A stretch of DNA of 47,600 bases, taken from contig JAMOBD010000016.1 of NCBI GenBank assembly GCA_039908345.1, forward strand, positions 1 through 47,600, read 5' to 3'. The position numbers and the translations under genes were made by a program. Source of the DNA: Magnetospirillum sp. WYHS-4. GTDB lineage: Bacteria > Pseudomonadota > Alphaproteobacteria > Rhodospirillales > GLO-3. The notes beneath the pieces were generated by a model. That model was not told the DNA's origin. It saw only the letters and a program-made list of their open reading frames with translations, and did no database searches. The first letter of the stretch is position 1. Each line of letters starts with the position of its first letter. Positions 34,794 through 44,166 of this stretch are shown piece after piece.

Positions 34794-35620
34794 AAACGGT
34801 CCTGCTTTTCGGGGCCAGCGGCAAGATGGGCACGGCACTGTCGCGGGCGCTGGCCGGCAGCTACCGGGTGACCGGGCTATCCTCGGCCGACCTGGACGCC
34901 CGCGATTTCGCCGCGGTGCGGGCACGGGTGGAAAGGGATAAGCCCGACATCGCGATCAACGCGGTGGCCATGCTGGGCATCGACGCCTGCGAAAAGGACC
35001 CCAACGCCGCCTGCCGACTGAACGCCTATCTGCCGCGCCTGCTGGCCCGCCTGATGGCGGACAGCGGCGGGACGATGGTGCATTTTTCCACCGAGACGGT
35101 ATTTTCCGGCGCCCTCGGCCGGCCCTTGACCGAGGACGACGAGCCCGACCCGGTCAACGTCTACGGCCATTCCAAGTACATGGGCGACCTGCTGGTCCGG
35201 GATGCCACGCCCCGCCACTACCTGTTCCGCCTGCCGGTGCTTTTCGGGCCCTCGGCCAAGCGCAACCAGTTGCTGGAGCGCATGCTGGACAAGGCGCGGG
35301 CCGGCGAGCCGATATTGCGCCTGGCCGCCGACATCGTCACCAGCCCGACGCTCAGCCTGGATGTGGCCCACGCGGTGCGCCGGGCCCTGGACGACGGCTG
35401 GGACCACGGGCTCTACCACTTGGCCAACGCCGGCCAGGCCTCGCTTTACGAGTTGGTGTCGGAAGCCGTCCGCCAGGCCGGCCTCGCCACCCGCGTCGAG
35501 CCCGCTTCCTGCCACGACTTTCCTTCGCTGGGGAAGAAGAACACGGTCACTCCGCTGGTGTCGCGAAAGCGCCCGCCGTTGCGGTCGTGGCAAGAGGCGC
35601 TGGGGGCGATGGAGGCGTAG
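34790..35620 (+). CDS. RmlD-like NAD(P)-dependent reductase, second paralogue
   Basis: The 276-residue extended SDR protein has the cofactor loop FGASGKMGTAL, HFSTETVFSG, the catalytic pair in YGHSKYM, FRLPVLFGPS, and a C-terminal YHLANAGQASLYELV. It is a clear paralogue of the reductase at 4052-4918, about 30 kb away in this window. It is the last gene of the seven-gene operon and should perform a late reduction of the keto sugar. It ends 11 bases from the convergent MoaB-like gene. The exact sugar is unknown. Confidence 0.88.
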   Translation: MKTVLLFGASGKMGTALSRALAGSYRVTGLSSADLDARDFAAVRARVERDKPDIAINAVAMLGIDACEKDPNAACRLNAYLPRLLARLMADSGGTMVHFSTETVFSGALGRPLTEDDEPDPVNVYGHSKYMGDLLVRDATPRHYLFRLPVLFGPSAKRNQLLERMLDKARAGEPILRLAADIVTSPTLSLDVAHAVRRALDDGWDHGLYHLANAGQASLYELVSEAVRQAGLATRVEPASCHDFPSLGKKNTVTPLVSRKRPPLRSWQEALGAMEA

Positions 35621-35631
35621 CCGTCAACCGG

Positions 35632-36219
35632 CTACTTGCGCTTCGGCGCGTCGTGGGAATGATCGTGGCGATGGCCTCCGTCCGCCGTCAGGTGCTCCTT
35701 CAGGCGCGGCATCAGTTCGACGAAATTGCAGGGGGGGCAGCGGGAATCGAGCTGGTTCACCAGGATATCGTCCCAGGCGTCGCGGCAAGCCCCGGTGGAG
35801 CCAGGGAGGGCGAACAGGTAGGTCCCGTTGGCCAAGCCGGCCAGGGCGCGGGACTGGATGGCCGCGGTGCCGATCTTCTGGAAGGACAGCATACGGAACA
35901 ACTCGCCGAAACCGGGAATTTCCTTTTCGAAGACCTGCCGAAAGGCCTCGGGCGTCACGTCGCGCCCGGTGACGCCGGTACCGCCGGTGGCGATCACCAC
36001 GTCGATGGCCGGATCGTCGATCCAGGCCTTGACCCGAGCGACGATGCGGTCGACGTCGTCGGTGACGATGTCGCGGTCGGCGACGACGTGACCGGCCGCC
36101 CCGATGCGATCGGCAAGGGTCTGGCCGGACTTGTCGTTATCCAACGTACGGCTGTCGGATACCGTCAGGACCGCGATATGGACCGGAAGGAAATCCCGGT
36201 GCCCTTCAATCTTCGCCAT
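35632..36219 (-). CDS. moaB: molybdenum cofactor biosynthesis protein B (MoaB/Mog family)
   Basis: The 195-residue protein has the MPT-binding signatures [19 protein letters not shown] and [19 protein letters not shown]. It adenylylates molybdopterin or acts as its relative in Moco assembly, which supplies molybdoenzymes. The C-terminus is His-rich ([10 protein letters not shown]), possibly metal-binding. The start at 36219 is chosen because homology begins there and GGCGGAAA precedes it. It overlaps the end of the upstream lytic transglycosylase gene by 14 bases, implying coupling. Confidence 0.9.
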   Translation of the reverse strand: MAKIEGHRDFLPVHIAVLTVSDSRTLDNDKSGQTLADRIGAAGHVVADRDIVTDDVDRIVARVKAWIDDPAIDVVIATGGTGVTGRDVTPEAFRQVFEKEIPGFGELFRMLSFQKIGTAAIQSRALAGLANGTYLFALPGSTGACRDAWDDILVNQLDSRCPPCNFVELMPRLKEHLTADGGHRHDHSHDAPKRK

Positions 36220-38068
36220 TTTCCGCCACCACGACCATGGATTCGTCGAGGCGGGTATAGATCGGACGTTCGCCCGACGCAATGGCGTCGAGTTCCGGTA
36301 TCGCCTGACCCAGACGGTGGCGGTAGACCCAGAGGTTGGTGAGAATCTTCTCGATGAACTCGCGGGTCTCGCGCACCGGGATCGATTCGATGAACAGCAG
36401 CGGATCGTCCTGATGGTTGCCGCGCCGCACCCAACGGTCCAGGTTGCCGGACCCGCCGTTCCACGCGGCGGCGAGTTGGAACATGTCGCCCTGCACGGCC
36501 GGATCGTCGAGCAGCCGCCCGATCAGTTTCTGGCCCAGGTAGAGGTTCAGGTCCGCATCCAGCAGGTCGCTGCGATTCTTGCCGCGGTAGCGGCGGTCGT
36601 TGGCGACGAAGCTGGCGGTGCCGGGCATGATCTGCATCAGGCCCTGGGCGCCGGCCGGGCTCTGGGCGCGGGGGTTGAATCCCGATTCCTGGCGGACGAT
36701 GGCGAAGACCAGGGCGCGGTCCGCCTTGGAGCCGCCGGGAGCGTTCCAATTCATCAGCGGAAAGGCGGCGGCGTCGAAGCCGCCATTGTCCCGATGCAGG
36801 ATGTTGTCCAGCCGCATGGCCAAGCCGGCCAAGTTGTAGTGCATGGCGACGACGAGGATGTCGCGCCGGGTCTCGTCCCCGGCCGATGCGGCCAGGATAC
36901 GCAGTTCCTGATCGGCGGTTTCGGTCCGCCCGACCTGCAGCAGGGCCAGGGCGCGCTTGCCCTGGGGCGTGGCGGCCAAGCCGGCCGCCAATTCCGCAGT
37001 CAGGGCCGGCACTTCCCAATTGAAGGGCAGCGGATGCCCCTGCACCCGCGCCGCCAGAATGCCGTAGAAGGTGCGTGGGTAGGACGCGGCCTTGGACAGC
37101 CAGCGGTTCACCTTTTCCGGCCGGCCGCTAATCATATAGGTGCGCGCCGCCCAGAAGGCCGCCGCCGAGATGGCCCACTGCGACTGGCCGGCGACTTCCG
37201 CCGCCCGCTCGAACTGACGACCCGCCTCGTCGAGGCGGCCCATGCGCCAATAGCTGAGCCCGGCGATCCAATGGGCGTCGGGGATGTAGGCGCCGGACCG
37301 CTGGGCGACCGGCAGCACCCATTCCAGTGCCTTGTCGTCCAGGCCGTCGACGAAGTAGCCGGTTCCCAGCTTGAGCCGGTAGCGGTCGTAGTCGACGGTG
37401 CTGAGCAGGCTCTTGGCCCGGTCCTCTTCCAGGACGCCGCGGACGTTCTTGGTCGCGCCCTTGCGGGAAAGCGCGGCCACCTTGCCCATCAGCTTCTCGG
37501 CTTCCGCCTTTTCGGCGGCCGAGAGCCTCTTGGCCGGAGCCTTGGGAGCGCCATAGATACGTTCGCCCGAATGGCCGCCCCCCACCAGGTAGCCGCCCGA
37601 AGGCGCGCGCAACCCCTTGGGAGCCTTGCCCTTGGCCGGGTGGGCGGCCTTGTGGATGGCCCGTGCGTCGCCCTGGTCGTGGAACGAGTCCATCCAGGAC
37701 TTCAACTCCTCGGCCGTCGGCTTGTAGCGGGGATGAAGATAGCGCTGGGCCTGTAAGGCACCCAGCAGCAGCTTGTCGTCGACCTTGCGGATCAGGGTGT
37801 CCGCGATCCGCCAGTCCCCGTTCTCCTGGGCGGCGAAGATCTGTTGATAGATTTCGGCATCGGCCTCGGACAGGATCTGCAGACGGACCGATTCCTCGAC
37901 GGCCGGCGCGGCGGCAGAAGGAAGGGAGGCGGTGGCAACGGGAGCGGTGACGGTATCCTCGTCCTCGGCATACGCCGAAGCGCCCGCCCCGACCAGAGCG
38001 GCGGACAGCAGAAGAGCGGGAATGAATCGGTAACGGCGCACTTGCGCTTGGCCGTGGTCGAATGGCAC
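36206..38068 (-). CDS. soluble lytic murein transglycosylase (Slt70-like)
   Basis: The 620-residue periplasmic protein has a signal peptide ([24 protein letters not shown]), a long alpha-helical superhelical domain, and a C-terminal SLT domain. That domain has the catalytic Glu in [28 protein letters not shown], and an [14 protein letters not shown] block. It cleaves peptidoglycan with formation of anhydro-muropeptides. The start GTG at 38068 is set by GGGGGAGA; an open frame continues to 38155 but has no homology. The upstream region carries a CtrA-type box and a candidate promoter, so expression may be tied to the cell cycle or flagellar programme. Confidence 0.93.
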   Translation of the reverse strand: MPFDHGQAQVRRYRFIPALLLSAALVGAGASAYAEDEDTVTAPVATASLPSAAAPAVEESVRLQILSEADAEIYQQIFAAQENGDWRIADTLIRKVDDKLLLGALQAQRYLHPRYKPTAEELKSWMDSFHDQGDARAIHKAAHPAKGKAPKGLRAPSGGYLVGGGHSGERIYGAPKAPAKRLSAAEKAEAEKLMGKVAALSRKGATKNVRGVLEEDRAKSLLSTVDYDRYRLKLGTGYFVDGLDDKALEWVLPVAQRSGAYIPDAHWIAGLSYWRMGRLDEAGRQFERAAEVAGQSQWAISAAAFWAARTYMISGRPEKVNRWLSKAASYPRTFYGILAARVQGHPLPFNWEVPALTAELAAGLAATPQGKRALALLQVGRTETADQELRILAASAGDETRRDILVVAMHYNLAGLAMRLDNILHRDNGGFDAAAFPLMNWNAPGGSKADRALVFAIVRQESGFNPRAQSPAGAQGLMQIMPGTASFVANDRRYRGKNRSDLLDADLNLYLGQKLIGRLLDDPAVQGDMFQLAAAWNGGSGNLDRWVRRGNHQDDPLLFIESIPVRETREFIEKILTNLWVYRHRLGQAIPELDAIASGERPIYTRLDESMVVVAENGED

Positions 38069-38103
38069 GCGGCTGTCTCCCCCAGGAAATCCCCGGAAAT
38101 CCG

Positions 38104-38118
38104 TTAACCCTCTATTAA
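38104..38118. promoter_or_regulatory. CtrA-type box TTAA-N7-TTAA
   Basis: TTAACCCTCTATTAA (38104-38118) followed by CCC matches the full CtrA consensus TTAA-N7-TTAAC exactly. It lies 36 bases upstream of the lytic transglycosylase GTG and overlaps the predicted transcription start, a position that would favour repression. Confidence 0.6.
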
Positions 38119-38120
38119 CC

Positions 38121-38148
38121 CTATAACCCATCGAAAGCGCGATGACAA
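38121..38148 (-). promoter_or_regulatory. candidate sigma-70 promoter of the lytic transglycosylase gene
   Basis: On the minus strand TTGTCA (38143-38148) and TTATAG (38121-38126) are separated by 16 bases. Transcription would start near 38114, about 46 bases before the GTG start. Confidence 0.45.
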
Positions 38149-38208
38149 CCGTCATAATTTGTAAGCATTCGCAGCTTTAGTGGGAGTGCCCCCTGCAATA
38201 CCCCACGC

Positions 38209-39015
38209 CTAGTGGATATGAAGCTCATCCAACTTTCGACGGATGTCCAGGAGGTCCCGCCAGGCCAGCCGCTTCTGGGCCGGCGACCGCAAAAGATAGG
38301 CGGGATGGAACAAGGCCGTGGCCTGGATCGGGTGGGACAACCGGGCGGTCGAATAGCCGAACCAGCGGCCGCGCAACTGGCTGATGCCCGCGCCTTGCGC
38401 CAACAGGGCCTTGGCCGCCGGGCCACCCAAGGCGACCAACACCAATGGATCGACCAGTTCGACCAGCCGTTCGACGAAGGGCATGCAGACCGCGGTTTCC
38501 GATGTGGTGGGCGTGCGGTTCCCGGGCGGGCGCCAGAAAACGGTATTGGAGATCAGCACCCCATCCCGATCAAGGCCGATGGAGGCCAGCATGCGGTCGA
38601 GCAGCTTGCCCGAGGCGCCGACGAAGGGCAGTCCCTGGCGGTCTTCCTCGGCCCCCGGCGCTTCGCCGATCAGCAGGACGCGGGCCTGGGGATTGCCGTC
38701 GGTGAAGACCAGCTTGGTGGCGGTCTTGCGCAAGGGGCAGCCGTCGAAGGTCTCCAGCGCCTGGCGGAGTTCGGGCAGCGAGCGGGCGTTGGCGGCGGCG
38801 GCCACGGCGCCTTTGACGGCCGCGTCACCGGTGGGCGGCAGGGCGGGAGTCGCCAAGGCGACGAGCGGCGGGGCCGGCAACGGTGGCGGAGAGGAGGCGA
38901 CGACGGGCATGATCGCCGCCGCATAACGGTCGACCGCCGTCTCGCCGATGGTCTCGTCGACCCCTGCGGCCAGGTAGAATTCCATCAGGGCGCGGACGGA
39001 TAGGACTTCGGCCAT
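38209..39015 (-). CDS. uracil-DNA glycosylase, family 4 type (Fe-S cluster)
   Basis: The 268-residue protein removes uracil from DNA. The catalytic half has GEAPGAEEDRQGLPFVGASGKLLDRML (active-site loop) and ISNTVFWRPPGNRTPT, and it ends with the DNA-intercalating loop ALFHPAYLLRSP. Cys residues flanking these (GCPLRKT and AVCMPF among others) fit the 4Fe-4S cluster of family 4. The N-terminal 80 residues form an Ala/Pro-rich extension typical of alphaproteobacterial members. It lies 140 bases upstream of the transglycosylase on the same strand. The sigma-54 regulator gene lies just upstream. Confidence 0.93.
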   Translation of the reverse strand: MAEVLSVRALMEFYLAAGVDETIGETAVDRYAAAIMPVVASSPPPLPAPPLVALATPALPPTGDAAVKGAVAAAANARSLPELRQALETFDGCPLRKTATKLVFTDGNPQARVLLIGEAPGAEEDRQGLPFVGASGKLLDRMLASIGLDRDGVLISNTVFWRPPGNRTPTTSETAVCMPFVERLVELVDPLVLVALGGPAAKALLAQGAGISQLRGRWFGYSTARLSHPIQATALFHPAYLLRSPAQKRLAWRDLLDIRRKLDELHIH

Positions 39016-39047
39016 GGCCCCGTCTTAGCAGGAAACGGCTTTTCAGC

Positions 39048-40396
<1,349 letters not shown>

Positions 40397-40400
<4 letters not shown>

Positions 40401-41848
40401 GGCGCGGCCTCCCCGGGAACCGGCAGCCAGACATGGAAGGCCGCGCCGCCTCCGGGCGGGCTGTCGACGGCGATGCAGCCTTCGTGCTCTTCCACGATCT
40501 CGTGGGCGATGTAGAGCCCGAGCCCCGAGCCCTTGCCCACCGGCTTGGTGGTGAAGAAGGGATCGAAGATGCGCGCCAAGACCTCGGACGGGATGCCGGG
40601 ACCGTCGTCGGCCACGGCGATTTCCACCATGGCCCGTCCGGCCGCGCAGGCGACCTGCGGCGCGGCATGGCGGCGGGCGCTCACGACGATGCGACCGCTC
40701 TCGCCCAGGGCCTGGATGGCGTTCTTCACCAGGTTCAGCAACAGGTGCTGGAGTTGCTGGCGGTCGGCCGTCACCTCGAGGTCGGAAGGAATGTCGAACT
40801 CGACGGCGATCCGCGCCGGGAGTTCGCCCTTGAGGAAGCGCACCGCTTCTTCCGCCAATGGGGCCAGCGCCTGGGTCTCCTTCGACGTCTCGCGCTTGCG
40901 GGCGAAATCGAGTAGCGAACGGACGATGCCGCGGGCCCTCAAGGTCTGGTCGTCGATCTGGGCCAGCAGGGCCTGGAGGGTCCGAGGATCTGCCGCTTCC
41001 CCTTCCTCCAGCAGAATCTGGCAGGATGAGGAGATGTTTGACAAAGGGTTGTTCAGTTCGTGGGCCACGCCCGAAAGCAGGGTGCCCAGCGCCGCCAGCT
41101 TTTCCGTATGGGCCAGATGGCGCTGGCGGCGTTCCATCTCTTCCAGCATGCGGTTGAAGGCGCGGGTCAGCGAGACGATCTCGCGATCCTGACCTGGCAG
41201 ATCGATGCGGGCCAACTGGCCCCGCGCCACCGCGGTGGTGCTTTCCTCCACTTGGCCCAGGGCGCGAGCGACACGGCCGGCGACCAGACGGCCGACCAGC
41301 ACGGCCAGCAGAGTGATGACGACGATGGCGACGATCAGCACCTCGCGCTGGCGCTCCACCGAAGCGCCCAGCAGGCGGCGTTCCGCCGCCGCCAGTCCCT
41401 CGGCGATCGAGGCCACTTCCTTGCCCGCTTGGCGCAGGGGCGCCTGCTGGGCCGCCGCCCGCACGAAATCGCCGGCGCCATAGAGACGGGCGTAGCCCTC
41501 GAACAGGTCGGCATAGACCGCCAGCCCTTCTTGCAGCCGCCCGAGGCCAGCGTGGCCGGCCAGCGGCTCGAAGGCCTCGGGATGGTTGGCAAGCAGATGC
41601 TGGGCGGCCGAAACGTTCTCCAGGGTTTCCAGGTGGTCGGCACGCTCGTGGTAGAGCAGGTAATTCTTCTCGAAGCGGCGGATCTGCAATACGGCGTCGA
41701 ACAGTTCGGAAACCTTTTGTCCCTGCTGGATCTTCCGTTCGATCAGCACCGAATCGGCGGACGCCACCGCCGCCAGCCCGACGATCAGGCTGCCGATGGC
41801 ATAGAACGCGAACACGATCTTCTGGCGCAGGGAGCCAAGGAGCACCAC
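40397..41848 (-). CDS. membrane sensor histidine kinase, partner of the sigma-54 regulator
   Basis: The 483-residue protein has an N-terminal membrane helix (FAFYAIGSLIVGLAAVASA), a periplasmic helical sensor region, a second helix (EVLIVAIVVITLLAVLVGRLVAG) and a HAMP linker. The HisKA H-box is GVAHELNNPLSNI (His about residue 263), and the HATPase domain has VKNAIQAL, DDGPGIP and GSGLGLYIAHEI. This NtrB/ZraS-like type pairs with NtrC-family regulators. Start GTG at 41848 with GGGAGG before. It shares ATGA with the regulator. The signal is unknown; the membrane sensor suggests an envelope, periplasmic or small-molecule cue. Confidence 0.94.
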
Positions 41849-41899
41849 AGCCTCCCGAAGGCGGAAACGACGGTGTGAAACGACAAGGTCGGCCGCGAC

Positions 41900-41929
41900 A
41901 TCCTAGCAGGCAGCCGTTGCACAGTGCAA
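41900..41929 (-). promoter_or_regulatory. candidate promoter of the two-component operon
   Basis: On the minus strand TTGCAC (41924-41929) and TAGGAT (41900-41905) are 18 bases apart. The -35 hexamer lies inside the TTGC-N5-GCAA palindrome, so a regulator bound there would block this promoter. Weak candidate. Confidence 0.3.
41917..41929. promoter_or_regulatory. TTGC-N5-GCAA palindrome, upstream copy
   Basis: TTGCACAGTGCAA is a perfect 13-base palindrome. It is one of two TTGC-N5-GCAA motifs in the 344-base region between the two-component system and the SulP/Dab genes. Its centre is about 240 bases upstream of the predicted sigma-54 start, a normal enhancer distance. Confidence 0.6.
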
Positions 41930-41953
41930 TTGACTAGAGGGACACCGTTGCAA

Positions 41954-41969
41954 GGCGGAAATTTCCGCC
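41954..41969. repeat. 16-bp perfect palindrome in the control region
   Basis: GGCGGAAATTTCCGCC is a complete palindrome between the two TTGC-N5-GCAA motifs. It may bind a second dimeric regulator. It has no loop or U-run, so it is not a terminator. Confidence 0.65.
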
Positions 41970-42031
41970 GATCCCATTGTCATTCCGCGCCATATCACGC
42001 CGGAGGCTCCCTGCGGTCCGTGCCGAGCTGG

Positions 42032-42044
42032 TTGCCTTATGCAA
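42032..42044. promoter_or_regulatory. TTGC-N5-GCAA palindrome, downstream copy
   Basis: TTGCCTTATGCAA repeats the TTGC-N5-GCAA pattern (GTTGC and GCAAC arms). Its centre is 115 bases (about eleven helical turns) from the upstream copy and about 125 bases upstream of the predicted sigma-54 start. Confidence 0.6.
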
Positions 42045-42135
42045 CATCTTTTAGCTCCGCTCTATCGAATTGCCGAACGACAGTCGAACAAAATAATACG
42101 TAGATTCAACAGGTTGTTCCCGTGCCACGCCGTTC

Positions 42136-42151
42136 TGGCATGGGCCATGCA
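42136..42151 (+). promoter_or_regulatory. sigma-54 (-24/-12) promoter of the SulP/Dab operon
   Basis: TGGCATGGGCCATGCA fits the TGGCACG-N4-TTGCA consensus with two changes and the invariant GG and GC correctly spaced. It would start transcription near 42162, ahead of the small ORF at 42193. Confidence 0.8.
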
Positions 42152-42192
42152 CTACAGAAGTCGGTTTCACGTGAGCATAAGAGGAAAATGAA

Positions 42193-42339
42193 ATGCCCCG
42201 CCTGCCGACCCGCTTCGACGCCCTGATGATGGCCGTGACCTTCGCGGAGGCCGGCGAGCCGGGGACGGCCCTGGAATTTCTGAAGGAACCCGAGAACAAG
42301 CGGTCCGCTCCGCCGCCGCTGTCCCGGCCTGCCCGCTGA
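42193..42339 (+). CDS. small 48-residue ORF leading the SulP/Dab operon
   Basis: The ORF encodes MPRLPTRFDALMMAVTFAEA followed by GEPGTALEFLKEPENK and a Pro/Arg-rich tail. A GAGGAAAA ribosome binding site precedes the ATG, it is GC-rich at third codon positions, and it is the first ORF after the sigma-54 promoter. It begins about 31 bases after the predicted transcription start and ends 35 bases before sulP. It has one short amphipathic helix and no signal or membrane segment. It could be a regulatory small protein, a leader peptide coupling translation to sulP (which lacks a clear ribosome binding site), or a chance ORF. I do not recognise a family. Confidence 0.55.
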   Translation: MPRLPTRFDALMMAVTFAEAGEPGTALEFLKEPENKRSAPPPLSRPAR

Positions 42340-42374
42340 CCTTTCCTCTTCCCTCAGATCCCAGATTGGCGACC

Positions 42375-44120
42375 ATGAACAACATCAAGAAGTTCGTTCC
42401 CTTCCTCGGCTGGTTTCCGATGGGCGGCGCGGTCTTGCGCGCCGACCTGCTGGCCGGCGTCACCGTGGCCCTTGTCCTCATCCCCCAGTCCATGGCCTAT
42501 GCCCAGTTGGCCGGCCTGCCCGCCTATTACGGGCTCTACGCCGCCTTTCTGCCGGTGGCCATGGCCGCGTTGTTCGGCTCATCCAAGCAACTGGCGACGG
42601 GCCCGGTTGCCGTGGTCTCGCTGCTCACCGCTTCCGCCCTGATGCCCCATGCCCAGCCGGGCACCGCCGAATTCATCGGCTACGCCATCTTGATGTCGTT
42701 GCTGGTGGGCGCCGTGCAGTTGACCCTGGGCCTCTTGCGCCTGGGCGTGGTGGTCAACTTCCTGTCCCACCCGGTGATCGTCGGCTTCACCAATGCCGCC
42801 GCCATCATCATCGGCCTGTCGCAACTGTCCAAGATCTTCGGCGTCCCGATGGGCCGCAGCGAAAATTTCGCCCAGGACATCTGGGGCGTGCTGCAGCAGG
42901 TGGGCGCCACCCATTGGCCGACCTTCGCCTTCGGCATCGTCGCCTTCGCCATCATGTGGAGCCTGAAGAAATACCTGCCTCGCCTGCCCAACGTCCTGAT
43001 CGCCGTGGCGCTGACCACCGTCACCAGTTGGCTGATCGACTTCAAGGGCTTGGGCGGCGCCGTGGTCGGCGAAATCCCCCAAGGCCTGCCCAGCGTCGCC
43101 CTGCCCCGTCTCGACTTGGACATGATGGCCCAGCTTCTGCCCAGCGCGATCATCATCTCGCTGGTCGGCTTCATGGAAGCGATCTCCATCGCCAAGGCCA
43201 TGGCGGCCAAGACCCGGGACCGCATCGACCCCAACCAGGAACTGATCGGCCAGGGCCTCGCGAACTTGGTCGGCAGCCTGACCCAGGCCTATCCGGCCTC
43301 CGGCTCCTTCTCCCGGTCGGCGGTCAACCTGAACGCCGGCGCCAAGACCGGCATGTCGTCGGTCTTCACGGCGGCCATGGTGCTGGTGACGCTGCTGTTC
43401 CTGACGCCCTTGCTCTACAATCTCCCGCAGGCGGTGCTGGCGGCGGTGATCATGATGGCGGTGATCGGCCTGGTCAATTTCAAGGCCATTCGCCACGCTT
43501 GGCATGCCAACCGGCACGACGGTGCGGCCTCCGCGGTGACCTTCCTCGCCACCCTGGCCTTCGCGCCACACCTGGACAAGGGCATCATGGTCGGCGCCGG
43601 GCTGGCCATCGTGCTTTACCTCTACCGGACCATGCGCCCGCGCGTGGCGCAACTGGGCCGCTTCGAGGACGGAACGCTGCGCGACCTGGCGGTCTATCCC
43701 AACCTGCCCACCGACCCGCGCATCATCGTCATCCGCTTCGACGGCCAGCTCTATTTCGCCAACGTCTCCTACTTCGAGGACATGGTGCTGGCGGCGGTCG
43801 CCGCCCAGCCCGACGCCAAGTTCCTCCTGGTGGTGGGCGACGGCATCAACCAGTTGGACGCCTCCGGCGAGGAGGTGATCCATCACTTGGCCGAACGCCT
43901 TGAGGGCAACGGCATCGCCCTGGTCTTTTCCGGCCTAAAGCGGCAGGTGATCGAGGTGATGCACCATACCGGCCTGTTCGACCTGCTGGCCCAGGGGAAC
44001 ATCTTCCCCACCGAGGACATGGCCTTGGCCGCGATCTACGACCGCCTGGGCGGCGAGGCGACCTTCCGTCCCCTGATGCCCAAGCGGCCGGCCGATCCCG
44101 CTTTGGCGGCGGCTTCCTGA
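42375..44120 (+). CDS. SulP-family anion transporter with STAS domain
   Basis: The 581-residue inner-membrane protein has about eleven to twelve membrane helices in a SulP arrangement. ADLLAGVTVALVLIPQSMAYAQLAGLPAYYGLYAA is the family signature, and SGSFSRSAVNLNAGAKTGMSSV lies at the substrate site. A cytoplasmic STAS domain (about residues 440-565, IIVIRFDGQLYFANV and so on) follows. Family members carry sulfate, bicarbonate and other anions. Next to NuoM-like and DabA genes, bicarbonate is a strong candidate, while sulfate remains possible. The ATG at 42375 has no good ribosome binding site; an in-frame TTG at 42366 is an alternative. It is probably translated by coupling to the small ORF. 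Confidence 0.92.
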   Translation: MNNIKKFVPFLGWFPMGGAVLRADLLAGVTVALVLIPQSMAYAQLAGLPAYYGLYAAFLPVAMAALFGSSKQLATGPVAVVSLLTASALMPHAQPGTAEFIGYAILMSLLVGAVQLTLGLLRLGVVVNFLSHPVIVGFTNAAAIIIGLSQLSKIFGVPMGRSENFAQDIWGVLQQVGATHWPTFAFGIVAFAIMWSLKKYLPRLPNVLIAVALTTVTSWLIDFKGLGGAVVGEIPQGLPSVALPRLDLDMMAQLLPSAIIISLVGFMEAISIAKAMAAKTRDRIDPNQELIGQGLANLVGSLTQAYPASGSFSRSAVNLNAGAKTGMSSVFTAAMVLVTLLFLTPLLYNLPQAVLAAVIMMAVIGLVNFKAIRHAWHANRHDGAASAVTFLATLAFAPHLDKGIMVGAGLAIVLYLYRTMRPRVAQLGRFEDGTLRDLAVYPNLPTDPRIIVIRFDGQLYFANVSYFEDMVLAAVAAQPDAKFLLVVGDGINQLDASGEEVIHHLAERLEGNGIALVFSGLKRQVIEVMHHTGLFDLLAQGNIFPTEDMALAAIYDRLGGEATFRPLMPKRPADPALAAAS

Positions 44121-44133
44121 GGGTTTGGCTTGC

Positions 44134-44147
44134 GGGGACGCGTCCCC
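44134..44147. repeat. intercistronic GC hairpin between sulP and the NuoM-like gene
   Basis: GGGGACGCGTCCCC is a perfect palindrome (5-bp stem with a CGCG loop as RNA) in the 46-base gap. It lacks a U-run and might act as an RNA stability or processing element. Confidence 0.5.
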
Positions 44148-44166
44148 TCGGGATATTGCAGGACTC

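Noticed and set aside
32889-34925. Open minus-strand frame of 678 codons over the transketolase genes
   Set aside because: Shadow. The plus strand carries unmistakable transketolase motifs.
36660-36700. tRNA-like GGTTGAATCC stretch
   Set aside because: It lies inside the lytic transglycosylase coding region and no cloverleaf can be formed around it.
44134-44147. Terminator between sulP and the NuoM-like gene
   Set aside because: Short 5-bp stem without a U-run. Gene spacing and function suggest one operon.
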